NCBI GenBank assembly: GCA_007130865.1
Contig: SLRR01000001.1
Span: 36,098-100,097 of the forward strand
Source: Spirochaeta sp.
Lineage (GTDB): Bacteria; Spirochaetota; Spirochaetia; DSM-27196; Alkalispirochaetaceae
DNA length: 64,000 nt
Direction of reading: 5' to 3'
Shown: positions 52,451 to 61,322 of the stretch, piece after piece
Layout: each line of letters begins with the position of its first letter
How positions within the stretch are numbered: position 1 is the stretch's first letter
The notes under the pieces: model-generated
Seen by the model: only the letters and a program-made list of their open reading frames with translations
Databases searched by the model: none
What the model was told of the DNA's origin: nothing
Program-made: the position numbers and the translations under genes

Positions 52451-54286
52451 ATGAAAACGAGTAAACCCGACCACCCCCGGGATGACCAGATCCCGATAAG
52501 CACCCAAAACGATCGCCGCCTTCTCCTGAACTCTATGGTAATATCCGTCTCCGGATGGCGAATGCTCTTCGGCGAGGCTCCGGAATCCCTGAATCGGGAT
52601 CTCAGTACAGTACAGCGGGATCTGGTGGTAACAGCGGCGCGGGTTTTCGCGGATTTTCTTGATGGTGAGATTACGGGCCGTTCCAGCCGTATACCGACTA
52701 TTACGATTGGTACCGATACTCGTCCCACGGGACCGGCTATCGCGGAATCGGTTCTGCGAGTATTCCTGGCGGCGGGATACGAGGTTGAATGGCTGGGTCC
52801 GGTAACCTCGCCGGAGATCATGGCATACACCAAGAAGTCGGAACACCTGGACGGTTTTTTCTACATCACTGCCAGTCACAATCCGCCGGGATACAATGGA
52901 TTCAAGTTCGGCCTGTCCGACGGCGCGGTACTGTCCGGATCCCTCGCGTTTCCACTGATTGAACGATTTCGAGATCTCCTGATGAACCAGGCCCTCGTCG
53001 AATCGCTGGTGCGTGACGTGGCCGGTCTCGACCCGACCCTCCGTCGCTCGCTGGAAGAGAATCGATCACGCTGGAAGAACGACGCCGCCCGGGCGTATCG
53101 GTCGTTTCTTCTGGAAAAACTCCCTGAGGATCGTTTTCTCCTGCCGGTACGGCGTGTTCTCGCGGAACGTCCTCTGGGAGTGGTGGCCGAGCTCAACGGG
53201 AGCGCCCGTGCCACCAGCGTGGATCGCACACTCCTCCCGGCGCTGGGCGTGCGCACCGCGTTTTACAACGACCGTCCCGGCGTAATCGACCACCAGATCC
53301 TTCCGGAAGGTCCCGGCCTCGATCGCGCAGCTACGCTCCTGCAGGACCACCACCGGCAGGACCGTTCTTTTCAAGTCGCCTACGTCCCGGATAACGACGG
53401 AGACCGGGGAAACCTGGTGTTCATCGACCGTGACGGAAAGGCCGTAATCCTGGAAGCGCAGGATGTTTTTTCTCTGGTAGCAGCGATAGAGCTCGCCTGG
53501 TCCCGGATCAACGGCGACAATGCACGGCCTCTCGCGGTAGTAGTCAACGGTCCTACGTCGTTGCGGATCGAGGAGATCGCCCGTTGGTTTGACGCGGAGG
53601 TGTTCCGCGGCGAGGTTGGAGAGGCCAATATGGTGGCCCTGGCGACGGAACAGGTAGAAGCCGGGTACGACGTTTGCCTTCTCGGAGAAGGTTCCAACGG
53701 CGGTACGATCGTTCCTCCGGCGACCGTCCGCGATCCGATGAGCACACTCCTGGCGCTCTGCAAGCTGCACGCGTTCCCGCTTCAGGGCGTGATTCGGGAA
53801 GCCCGGGAAAATCACGGCATCGCTCCGGCAGAGAACCCGGGATCATTGCTCCTGGATACGGTACGTCTCCTGCCACACTTTACGACCCTGGAAACGGACC
53901 ACCCTCTGGCCAAGATGCACGTGGGAAATATACCGCAGGCGGACCTCAAAGCGAAGTACGAGGAACTTCTGCCCCGGCGGATCGAGGGGATCATGGAAGA
54001 GCTCAGACGTGAACTGCATGTCACGCACTGGCAGACCCGGAACCACGAAGGTACGCGCACCTTCCCGGGGCCGGGAAATCGCACCGGCGCCGAGACCGGG
54101 GGGCTCAGCGTCGTGTTTCTGGACGAAGAAGAGCGTCCCCGGGGTTTCGTCTGGATGCGTGGCAGCGGTACCGAGCCGGTCTTTCGCGTCCTCGCGGACT
54201 GTGCCGGGGAAAATCCCCACCTTCTGGAAACGCTCATTACCTGGCACCGCTCTCTCATTGAGGAAGCGATCAATAGTCTCCGGTGA
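52451..54286 (+). CDS. Phosphoglucomutase/phosphomannomutase family protein
   Basis: 611 residues. Phospho-Ser loop FYITASHNPPGYNGFK, metal loop VPDNDGDRGNLV, sugar loop GEGSNGGTI, and the phosphate-binding WMRGSGTEPVFRV. It is longer than ordinary bacterial PGM/PMM (about 460-570), with an N-terminal extension (TQNDRRLLLNSMVISVSGW). It interconverts hexose 1- and 6-phosphates for glycan precursors. The leaderless promoter fixes the start. Confidence 0.92.
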   Translation: MKTSKPDHPRDDQIPISTQNDRRLLLNSMVISVSGWRMLFGEAPESLNRDLSTVQRDLVVTAARVFADFLDGEITGRSSRIPTITIGTDTRPTGPAIAESVLRVFLAAGYEVEWLGPVTSPEIMAYTKKSEHLDGFFYITASHNPPGYNGFKFGLSDGAVLSGSLAFPLIERFRDLLMNQALVESLVRDVAGLDPTLRRSLEENRSRWKNDAARAYRSFLLEKLPEDRFLLPVRRVLAERPLGVVAELNGSARATSVDRTLLPALGVRTAFYNDRPGVIDHQILPEGPGLDRAATLLQDHHRQDRSFQVAYVPDNDGDRGNLVFIDRDGKAVILEAQDVFSLVAAIELAWSRINGDNARPLAVVVNGPTSLRIEEIARWFDAEVFRGEVGEANMVALATEQVEAGYDVCLLGEGSNGGTIVPPATVRDPMSTLLALCKLHAFPLQGVIREARENHGIAPAENPGSLLLDTVRLLPHFTTLETDHPLAKMHVGNIPQADLKAKYEELLPRRIEGIMEELRRELHVTHWQTRNHEGTRTFPGPGNRTGAETGGLSVVFLDEEERPRGFVWMRGSGTEPVFRVLADCAGENPHLLETLITWHRSLIEEAINSLR

Positions 54287-54335
54287 GGCGGTGTCGGTTA
54301 GTCGATGTCCGATAGGCGGTGTCGGTTAGGTGCTT

Positions 54336-55178
54336 TCAGGTGAGAAGCGTTATCGCTCCGTCTTCTCTCCTGCAGACGAACCGCTCCTTCTCAAGAGTGT
54401 CCAGGACTTCCTGAACCCGCGTGCGGTCAAATCCGTTGTCTTTCCCGTACCGGGGCAGCGCTTCCGCGGTGATCACCCCGTTCCGGGACAGATCGCGGAG
54501 TATCATTCCCCGAAGCTGCCGGGTACTCCCTTCAAAGGGAGACTGCCGAACGTAATGAGCGCTCCGGCGGTTGGCGTTTTTGCCGGAACCGGCAAGCAGC
54601 ACGCCGTAGTCCATCAACGCCCAGTACCACTTCCTCGGAGCGTTGCGATCCAACGTTACTTCCACCAGGGGCAGTATCTCGCGATCAGGAACATCGTGCC
54701 GATCCGGAAAAAAGTGGTGAAGAAATACACGCCGGATGTTTGTCTCGATAAAAACTGTCGGTTCGTCGTAGGCAAACGCCGCGATCGAACCGGCCGTAGC
54801 CGATCCGATACCGGGAAGCGTCTTCAATATCGCCGGGTCCCGGGGTAACGCGCCGGAGAACTCCCGGTGAATCCGACCGGCCCCGTCCTGCAGGAATCGA
54901 GCTCGGCGGTTATATCCCATACCGCTCCAATACCGGAGCACCTCCGCAAACGAGGTTTCCGCCAGCACGGAAAAACCGGGAAAGCGTTCGATGAATGGAA
55001 GGAACTTGCGTTTCACCCGGGCGACCTGGGTCTGCTGCAGCATTACCTCGGAGACGAACACGTTGTACGGTGAGGGGGCGTCCCTCCAGGGCATCTCCCG
55101 GTAATGCTCGCGGTACACCCGCCGGACCTCGTCACGAAACGTACGGATATCCTCGTCCCGGAACACGCTCTTAAACAC
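54336..55178 (-). CDS. MutY-like HhH-GPD DNA glycosylase lacking the Fe-S cluster
   Basis: 280 residues from GTG 55178, overlapping the trpS stop by 8 bp. Family marks: MPWRDAPSPYNVFVSEVMLQQTQV (catalytic-type Glu 44), GMGYNRRARFL, and LPGIGSATAGSI (HhH). The residue normally catalytic Asp is Glu (E145 in VFIETNIRRVF). The four-Cys Fe-S motif and the C-terminal NUDIX-like domain are absent; NANRRSAHYVRQSPFEGS follows instead. It may still be an A/G-mismatch glycosylase or act on another lesion. Confidence 0.85.
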   Translation of the reverse strand: MFKSVFRDEDIRTFRDEVRRVYREHYREMPWRDAPSPYNVFVSEVMLQQTQVARVKRKFLPFIERFPGFSVLAETSFAEVLRYWSGMGYNRRARFLQDGAGRIHREFSGALPRDPAILKTLPGIGSATAGSIAAFAYDEPTVFIETNIRRVFLHHFFPDRHDVPDREILPLVEVTLDRNAPRKWYWALMDYGVLLAGSGKNANRRSAHYVRQSPFEGSTRQLRGMILRDLSRNGVITAEALPRYGKDNGFDRTRVQEVLDTLEKERFVCRREDGAITLLT

Positions 55179-56226
55179 CCCCGGCCTTAACGGTTTTCTC
55201 CGCCTTCCGCCGGATGCTGTTCCACACGCCGCCCAGGCCCATCGCCTTACGGACCTCCGCCAGCGTCGCCCGCGCTTCCTCTCTCACCCGCAGGGTCCCT
55301 TCGTAGATAATCCGGTCAACGAGCCCTTTCTGCGACGAAAACGCTTCTCTCCGCTCCCGGATCGGATCGAGGAACTCGTTCAGAGCGGTGGCCAGCAGTT
55401 CCTTCACTTCAACATCACCTACGGAACCTGACCGGTACCGCTCCTGCAGGTCCCGCACTTCCTCCCGCCGGGTGTTGAAGACGTCGTGGTAAACGAATAC
55501 CGGGTTCCCTTCTACCGTCCCGGGAATGTCCGCCCGGACCCTGTTCGGGTCGGTGTACATGCCGCGAACCTTCTTCTCCACCGTTTTCCGGTCGTCCGAG
55601 AGGTAGATCGTGTTGTTAAGAGATTTGGACATCTTCGCCTTGCCGTCGGTCCCCACCAGCGTAGGCACATCTCCTATCAGCGCTTCCGGAACGGGGAAAA
55701 CCTCTCCATAGAGGTAATTGAACCGCCGGGCGATTTCCCGGGTGAGTTCCACGTGCGCTTCGTTATCCTTACCTACCGGCACGAGGTTGGCCCTGGGAAG
55801 GAGAATGTCGCCGCTCTGAAGAATCGGATATCCCAAGAGGCCGAAGGGCATCTCGTTCAGGTTTGCACTTCGCGCCATATCCTTGAGACTGGGAAGACGC
55901 TGCAGGCGGGGAACGGTGACCAGCATCTCAAACAGCAAGTTGAGCTCGTATATTTCCGGTACGGCACTCTGCAGATACACGGTGGATCTCTCCGGATCTA
56001 TCCCGGCCGCCAGGTAGTCCAGGACCATCTCCCGGGCGTTCGTCGCGATCGTGCCGATCGCGTCCTTCTCCGGCCTGGTAGTGAGCGTATGAAGGTCTGC
56101 GATGATGAAAAAACACTCATACCGATCCTGCAGTTTCACCCGGTTCTGAAGGGATCCGACAAAGTGTCCCAGGTGCAGCTTACCCGTCGGTCGGTCTCCG
56201 GTGAGTATCCTTGGTCTTGTTTCCAC
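55171..56226 (-). CDS. trpS: Tryptophan--tRNA ligase
   Basis: 351 residues from GTG 56226 (METRPRILTGDRPTGKLHLGHFVGSL). The HIGH-like motif is HLGH and the KMSKS motif is in GKAKMSKSLNN. The upstream part of the frame lies in the preceding gene and is rejected; GGAGG at about 9-nt spacing supports the GTG. Length is normal for bacterial TrpRS (330-350). It begins 1 nt after the AI-2E family gene stop. Confidence 0.96.
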   Translation of the reverse strand: METRPRILTGDRPTGKLHLGHFVGSLQNRVKLQDRYECFFIIADLHTLTTRPEKDAIGTIATNAREMVLDYLAAGIDPERSTVYLQSAVPEIYELNLLFEMLVTVPRLQRLPSLKDMARSANLNEMPFGLLGYPILQSGDILLPRANLVPVGKDNEAHVELTREIARRFNYLYGEVFPVPEALIGDVPTLVGTDGKAKMSKSLNNTIYLSDDRKTVEKKVRGMYTDPNRVRADIPGTVEGNPVFVYHDVFNTRREEVRDLQERYRSGSVGDVEVKELLATALNEFLDPIRERREAFSSQKGLVDRIIYEGTLRVREEARATLAEVRKAMGLGGVWNSIRRKAEKTVKAGGV

Positions 56227-56227
56227 G

Positions 56228-57430
56228 TTACTTGGCCTCCTGTTGCTCCACTGCGTGTTGATCTTCCTGTGTCTTTTCACGCCGGCGTCCATTGCTCCTG
56301 CCGGAACCTTTTCCCTTCCGGAGTGTCTCCAGAAACTTTCGTCGGACCGGGATGAAGCTTCCGGTACCCATGAGCACACCTACCGGAACCATGCCGGGTA
56401 CGTTTTCCAGTACGATCTTGATCGACACCGTAAGCGGTACCGCAAGAAACATTCCAGCGATATCCCACAGCCACCCCCAAACGAGCAGTGACAACAGTAC
56501 GACCACGGGGCTCAGGTTCAGGCGGTCGCCGGTGAGTTTCGGGTCGATTACGTTCCCGATGACAAACTGCGTCGCCGCCATGCCGGTGAACGCGGCTATT
56601 ACGGGGTTCAAGTCGGGATAGAACTGGATCAGCGCAAACACGCCGGTGATGAACGTGATCACAACGGAACCGATAGAGGGTATGAAGTTGAAAAGAAAGG
56701 TGAGAATCGCCCAGATAAAGGGGAAATCAACTCCGATAAGACCGAACATGAAGTATACGATCACGGCGGTGAGCAGGCTGACGGAAATCTTGACCGCGAT
56801 ATAACGAGCGATCTGGTTGTTGATGTGCGCCAACACGATCGTGACCCGGCGTCGCGTGGACGTCCCGAAGGCAATCTGCAGCTTTTTCCGCAAATACGGT
56901 TTTTCCATGAGCAGAAAAAGGAGGAAGATCATCACCACCATAAATCCGCTTGCAAAGGCCATGAAGTTGCCCGAGACGGTGATCAGAGCGTTGCCTACCG
57001 TGCGTGTGACTTCAAGTTGACTCAGTATGTCCGCGGGGAGGTTGTACTGATCGATCATCTCCCGCAACAGCACCGTGAACCGTGCCTGGTATTTCGGGAA
57101 CTCCCGGAGAAGACTTTGTATGCTTGAATAGATGATCAGCGCCAGCAGGTACCCGAAAGCGAGAAAAATCAGGAGCACCGACGTAACCGCCGCGAATCGT
57201 GGTACCCGCAACCGCTGCAGGAAAGCCACCACCGGTAAAAACACAAAAGACAGCAGCAACGCGATCACGAAGGGGATGAAAATCCCGCTCATAAGTCGCA
57301 GCACGGCGCCGATCAACACCACGGCTATGATGAAGAGATAGACCGTATACGCCTGTGGAGACTTGACCGCGTCCACCAGCGTCTCCCTCTCAGGACCGGC
57401 CCCGGCGGGGTTGGTACTTTCATCACTCAT
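56228..57430 (-). CDS. AI-2E family (PF01594) membrane protein
   Basis: 400 residues, about eight transmembrane helices. Recognisable parts: FIPFVIALLLSFVFLPVVAFLQR, the conserved PFIWAILTFLFNFIPSIGSVV, and late VVLLSLLVWGWLWDIAGMFLAVPLTVSIKI. The family covers AI-2 exporters, Na+/H+ antiporter-like proteins and others, so the substrate is not fixed. The C-terminal tail is basic (KGKGSGRSNGRRREKTQ). Heads an operon with trpS and the MutY-like gene. Upstream lies TTGCTA-17-TACTGT. Confidence 0.85.
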   Translation of the reverse strand: MSDESTNPAGAGPERETLVDAVKSPQAYTVYLFIIAVVLIGAVLRLMSGIFIPFVIALLLSFVFLPVVAFLQRLRVPRFAAVTSVLLIFLAFGYLLALIIYSSIQSLLREFPKYQARFTVLLREMIDQYNLPADILSQLEVTRTVGNALITVSGNFMAFASGFMVVMIFLLFLLMEKPYLRKKLQIAFGTSTRRRVTIVLAHINNQIARYIAVKISVSLLTAVIVYFMFGLIGVDFPFIWAILTFLFNFIPSIGSVVITFITGVFALIQFYPDLNPVIAAFTGMAATQFVIGNVIDPKLTGDRLNLSPVVVLLSLLVWGWLWDIAGMFLAVPLTVSIKIVLENVPGMVPVGVLMGTGSFIPVRRKFLETLRKGKGSGRSNGRRREKTQEDQHAVEQQEAK

Positions 57431-57439
57431 GAGAGCTCT

Positions 57440-57468
57440 ACAGTATCGAGCATGCGGGAGCTTAGCAA
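57440..57468 (-). promoter_or_regulatory. Promoter of the AI-2E/trpS/mutY-like operon
   Basis: Minus strand TTGCTA (57468-57463), 17-nt spacer, TACTGT (57445-57440), 9 nt to ATG 57430. The gap to lpdA also holds a 15-bp tandem duplication (57469-57498). Confidence 0.45.
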
Positions 57469-57498
57469 GTCTGTATAAGCCCGGTCTGTATAAGCCCG
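57469..57498. repeat. Tandem duplication of a 15-bp sequence
   Basis: GTCTGTATAAGCCCG occurs at 57469-57483 and 57484-57498 exactly, directly upstream of the AI-2E family promoter. Confidence 0.85.
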
Positions 57499-57504
57499 GG
57501 CGTC

Positions 57505-57536
57505 CTCACGATGGAACCCGTGGCGGTCATCGTGAG
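57505..57536. terminator. Perfect 9-bp inverted repeat downstream of lpdA
   Basis: CTCACGATG (57505-57513) and CATCGTGAG (57528-57536), 14-nt loop, 22 bp past the lpdA stop on the minus strand. A hairpin without a T-tract; a Rho-assisted terminator or a 3'-end stabiliser of the PDH message. Confidence 0.5.
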
Positions 57537-57557
57537 AACGGCTCGGACGGTCTCGCG

Positions 57558-58958
57558 TCAGGCGTGTATCACCCACCCCTCGGCGGCCCGGGCTGCTTCC
57601 ATCACGGCCTCCGATATCGTCGGGTGGGCGTGAACCATCGTCGCGATATCTTCGGGAAGCAGTTCCGCTTTTCTGGCCAGTAGCAGCTCGTGGATCAGTT
57701 CCGTAGCGTTCAGACCGACCGCGTGGGCGCCGAGGATCTCCCTGGTTTCCCGGTGGACGACGATCTTTACGAGTCCCTCGCTCTTATCTACTGCCACGGA
57801 CTTACCGGCTCCGCGGTACGGAAAGAGTGCGGTCTCAAAATCAAGGCCCTGCGCACGGGCCGACTTTTCCGTCACACCAAAACTCCCGACCTGTGGTTCG
57901 CAGTAAACCGCCGATGGTATGAGCGAAGCGTCGATCCGGGGCACCGGATCGTGTCCGGCCATATGTTCTACGGCGATTTCCCCTTCTTTGCTTGCCACAT
58001 GGGCGAGCAACGGTGATGCGGTAACGTCGCCTATCGCGTATATCCCCTGTACCCCGGTCCGGCCGTAGTCCCCGGTGACGATAAAGCCCTTTTCTGTAGT
58101 AACGCCCACCTCTTCGAGGCCGATGTTTTCCGTGTTTGGGGCGCGTCCCACCGCGACGAGGATCATGTCCGCAGCGAGGGTCTCTTCCTTCCCGTCCTTC
58201 TCCACGGTAAGCTTGACGCCTTTACCCTTTTTGTCCAGAGACTTTGCCCGGGTGCCTACCAATGTCTTGACGCCGTATCGCTTGAACGCTTTGGCAACCA
58301 CGTCGACCGCGTCGTGGTCTTCCAGGGGCAGGAGCTGATCTAGCATCTCCACCACCGTGACCTCCGCGCCGAACGCGTTCATCACGTAGGCAAACTCCAT
58401 CCCGATCGCACCGGCACCGAGGATCAGCAGTTTCCCCGGAAGCTTCTTCAAGTCAAGGATTTCCCTTGAGGAGAGAACCTTCTTCCCGTCGAACTCGAAT
58501 CCCGGTAACTCCCGGGAACGCGATCCCGTGGCTATGAGAATGTTCCTGCCGGTGACGCTTTTCTTTCCATCCACCGAGATCTCGTGCGGACCACTGAACG
58601 CGCCCGTACCGGAGATATAGTCGATCTTGTTCTTCTTGAGCAGCGCCTGTATGCCTTTAGAGAGCTTGCCCGCCGCGTCCCGGGACTTCTTGTGCACTTT
58701 CCCGTAGTCCAGTTTCCCCAGGTCTACGGTGGCTCCGATCGCTTCCAGGTCACGGGCGGAGTTTACGAGCTCCGCCTGGTGTATCAGTGCCTTTGAGGGG
58801 ATGCATCCCCAGTTGAGGCACACCCCGCCGGGGGCGTCTTTTTCTATGATTCCCGCTTTGAGACCGAGCTGGGATGCCCGGATCGCCGCAACATAGCCGC
58901 CGGGTCCCGCGCCGAGTATCAGCACGTCGTAGTCGTATTCAGCCATAGTATTCTCCAT
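57558..58958 (-). CDS. lpdA: Dihydrolipoyl dehydrogenase (E3)
   Basis: 466 residues. FAD motif VLILGAGPGGYVAAIRASQ, redox disulfide GGVCLNWGCIPSKAL, NAD motif LLILGAGAIGMEFAYVM, AIGDVTASPLLAH, and the C-terminal H-x-x-x-x-E (HAHPTISEAVMEA). It regenerates lipoamide for PdhC and possibly for the fused E1-lipoyl protein at 44497. Last gene of the PDH operon. GGAG lies 6 nt before ATG 58958. Confidence 0.96.
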   Translation of the reverse strand: MENTMAEYDYDVLILGAGPGGYVAAIRASQLGLKAGIIEKDAPGGVCLNWGCIPSKALIHQAELVNSARDLEAIGATVDLGKLDYGKVHKKSRDAAGKLSKGIQALLKKNKIDYISGTGAFSGPHEISVDGKKSVTGRNILIATGSRSRELPGFEFDGKKVLSSREILDLKKLPGKLLILGAGAIGMEFAYVMNAFGAEVTVVEMLDQLLPLEDHDAVDVVAKAFKRYGVKTLVGTRAKSLDKKGKGVKLTVEKDGKEETLAADMILVAVGRAPNTENIGLEEVGVTTEKGFIVTGDYGRTGVQGIYAIGDVTASPLLAHVASKEGEIAVEHMAGHDPVPRIDASLIPSAVYCEPQVGSFGVTEKSARAQGLDFETALFPYRGAGKSVAVDKSEGLVKIVVHRETREILGAHAVGLNATELIHELLLARKAELLPEDIATMVHAHPTISEAVMEAARAAEGWVIHA

Positions 58959-58971
58959 TCGTCATCGTCGT

Positions 58972-60306
58972 TCAGAAGAGCAGTCGCGCGGGCTGTTCCA
59001 TCAGCATCTGAAGCTCATGCAGAAACCGTCCTCCCGCGGCACCGTCGATGACGCGGTGGTCGCAGGAGAGAGTCATCTTCATCACCGTCTCGACTCCGAC
59101 AGTTCCATCCTCGCGAACAACCGGCGTGGGCTTGCTCGCTCCTAGCGCCAGAATCGCCGCTCCGGGGGGATTGATGATCGCGGTAAACTCCTCCACGCCG
59201 AACGAACCGAGGTTACTGATCGTAAATGTAGCACCGGTGTATTCCTCCGGTTTCAGCTTGCCCGTTCGCGCTTTCTCGATCAGACTCACCAGGTCGGCGT
59301 CGATCTCCTGAACTCCCCGGTTGCCGCAATTACGGACCACCGGCGTGATCAAACCGCTTCCAGCGTCCACGGCAAGGCCGATATCGATGCTCCCGTGTTC
59401 TCGGATAGTTTCTCCCTGCCAGGAAGAGTTGACCACGGGATGGCGCCGGAGCGCCTCCGCGGCGAATTTCATGAAGAAAGCGTTGAGAGAAACCTTTTCC
59501 GGGAGGGTGGCGTTAAGCATTTTTCGTGCGGCCAGTACGTTCTCCATGGAAACCGAGGTTGAGAGATAGTAATGCGGCGCGGAAAACTTGCTCTCGCTCA
59601 AACGCCGCGCTATCACCGCCCGCTTGCCTTCCACGGGAATGTCCCGGTCCGCCGGCGCCGTCGCTCCCCCGGCGGTACTCCCGGCCACGGCGGACGCGCC
59701 GCCGGGAACCCCCCGGAAGTCTTCGATATCACGCTTGGTAATCCGACCACCCGTACCGGTTCCCTTCACGAGGGCGAGGTTGATATTCCGTTCCGCCGCT
59801 AGTTTTACCGCCAGAGGACTGGCTTTTATACGATAACCGGAAGCGGGGGCCGCGATTTCCCGGGACTTATCCGGCTCCTGCGAGGGCCGGGCGGCGGCGC
59901 TTTTTTTCTCTTCCCGGGCAGGCTCTTTTGTCTCCTGCTTGATCCCGGAGTCGGCCTCGCCCTCGGTTGCGGACTCATCAGAGGATTCCTCGGCGGATTC
60001 TTCGTTGGAATTATCCCGGGCGCTCCCCTCCGATTCGATTTCCTTCAGGAGCGCCGATATATCCTCACCTTTTTCTCCCATCACCGCGATCGTCTCGCCT
60101 ACGGCGGCGCGGCCGTCGGATGCGACGATAATCTTGAGAATCGTCCCTTCCTGCGACGACTCGTACTCGACTGTGGTCTTGTCGGTCTCCACCTCACAGA
60201 GCACGTCACCGGCGGCAACGGTATCGCCCTCGTTCTTGTTCCAGCTTACGATCGTCCCCTCCTCCATCGTGGGAGAGAGCGCTGTCATCGGTACCTTTTC
60301 CGCCAT
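58972..60306 (-). CDS. pdhC: Pyruvate dehydrogenase E2, dihydrolipoamide acetyltransferase
   Basis: 444 residues. One lipoyl domain (VPMTALSPTMEEGTIVSWNKNEGD, Lys in ETDKTTVEY), an acidic/Ala-Pro linker, the E1/E3-binding domain (RIKASPLAVKLAAERNINLALVKGTGTGGRITKRDIEDF), and the catalytic core with HR in SLSCDHRVIDGAAGGRF. All normal. Only one lipoyl domain, as in many small-complex bacteria. 13 bp before lpdA. Confidence 0.96.
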   Translation of the reverse strand: MAEKVPMTALSPTMEEGTIVSWNKNEGDTVAAGDVLCEVETDKTTVEYESSQEGTILKIIVASDGRAAVGETIAVMGEKGEDISALLKEIESEGSARDNSNEESAEESSDESATEGEADSGIKQETKEPAREEKKSAAARPSQEPDKSREIAAPASGYRIKASPLAVKLAAERNINLALVKGTGTGGRITKRDIEDFRGVPGGASAVAGSTAGGATAPADRDIPVEGKRAVIARRLSESKFSAPHYYLSTSVSMENVLAARKMLNATLPEKVSLNAFFMKFAAEALRRHPVVNSSWQGETIREHGSIDIGLAVDAGSGLITPVVRNCGNRGVQEIDADLVSLIEKARTGKLKPEEYTGATFTISNLGSFGVEEFTAIINPPGAAILALGASKPTPVVREDGTVGVETVMKMTLSCDHRVIDGAAGGRFLHELQMLMEQPARLLF

Positions 60307-60310
60307 CTAT

Positions 60311-61291
60311 CTACTCCTTGTAGCTAACTCGTTTGACCGCGGACACAATCTTCTCGACGGAAGGCTGTACCGCCAGCTCCAGAGTATGGTTGTAGGGCAT
60401 CGGGACGTCCTCGCTCGCAACCAGTTCCACCGGAGCGTCCAGATCATCAAAACAGTTACGCGATACCAGCCATGCCACGTGCGATCCGACGCTCGCCATG
60501 GGCCACGCCTCGTCCACGATTACCGCGCGGTTGGTTTTTCGAACACTGGCGTAGACCGTTTCCTCGTCCAGAGGACGCAGACTACGCAGATCAACCACCT
60601 CTGCCTCGATTCCCATCTCTGCAAGCGCCTCTGCTGCCTTGAGCACCACGTGCACCGGCTTGGAAAAAGAAACGATCGTAACGTCGGCACCTTTCCGCTT
60701 CACATCGGCTTTACCGAAGGGAATCAGGTATTCCTCTGTCGGGACTTCGCCAACCAGGCCGTAGGTCATCTCGCTCTCGAGCACGACCACCGGGTTGTCA
60801 TCACGGATCGCTGTCTTCAGAAGTCCTTTCGCATCGTACGGCGTAGAGGGGGCGATAACTTTCAGGCCCGGAATATGCACGTAGTAACTCTGCAGAGCCT
60901 GACTGTGCTGGGAGGACAGGTACTCCGCCGGGCCGTTGGCCCCGCGAAACACGATCGGCACCTTCATCTGGCCGCCGGACATATGACGCATTTTGGCGGC
61001 GTTGTTCACCACCTGGTCCAGCGCCAGAAGCGCGAAGTTGAATGTCATCCATTCCACGATCGGACGCAGCCCCACCGTGGCGGCACCGACGGCAAGACCG
61101 GTAAATCCCAGTTCGGTAATCGGCGTATCCTTGACACGACGTTCGCCGTACTTGTCCAGCAACCCCTTGCTCACCTTGTAGGCACCGTTGTACTGCCCGA
61201 CCTCCTCGCCGAGCAGAAAAACCGCGTCGTCGCGCTCCATCTCCTCGTCCATGGCCTGGCGAATAGCTTCCCTCATCTGTATCTCAGGCAT
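60311..61291 (-). CDS. pdhB: Pyruvate dehydrogenase E1 beta subunit
   Basis: 326 residues from ATG 61291 (MPEIQMREAIRQAMDEEMERD), after a strong AAGGAG. Markers: VFLLGEEVGQYNGAYKVSKGL, DTPITELGFTGLAVGAATVGLRPIVEWMTFNFALLALDQVVNNAAKM and VVDLRSLRPLDEETV. Pairs with PdhA for TPP-dependent decarboxylation of pyruvate. A longer upstream frame is not supported by a start site. Confidence 0.95.
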   Translation of the reverse strand: MPEIQMREAIRQAMDEEMERDDAVFLLGEEVGQYNGAYKVSKGLLDKYGERRVKDTPITELGFTGLAVGAATVGLRPIVEWMTFNFALLALDQVVNNAAKMRHMSGGQMKVPIVFRGANGPAEYLSSQHSQALQSYYVHIPGLKVIAPSTPYDAKGLLKTAIRDDNPVVVLESEMTYGLVGEVPTEEYLIPFGKADVKRKGADVTIVSFSKPVHVVLKAAEALAEMGIEAEVVDLRSLRPLDEETVYASVRKTNRAVIVDEAWPMASVGSHVAWLVSRNCFDDLDAPVELVASEDVPMPYNHTLELAVQPSVEKIVSAVKRVSYKE

Positions 61292-61322
61292 TTCGCGTCT
61301 CCTTTTTTCGCGTTCCGTGGCG

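Noticed and set aside
52379..52879. Upstream extension of the response regulator frame to 52879
   Set aside because: It overlaps the divergent phosphohexomutase coding sequence, and ATG 52378 begins a normal receiver domain.
56229..56379. Upstream extension of trpS into the AI-2E family gene
   Set aside because: GGAGG and a GTG at 56226 give the family N-terminus; the extension lies in the coding sequence of the other gene.
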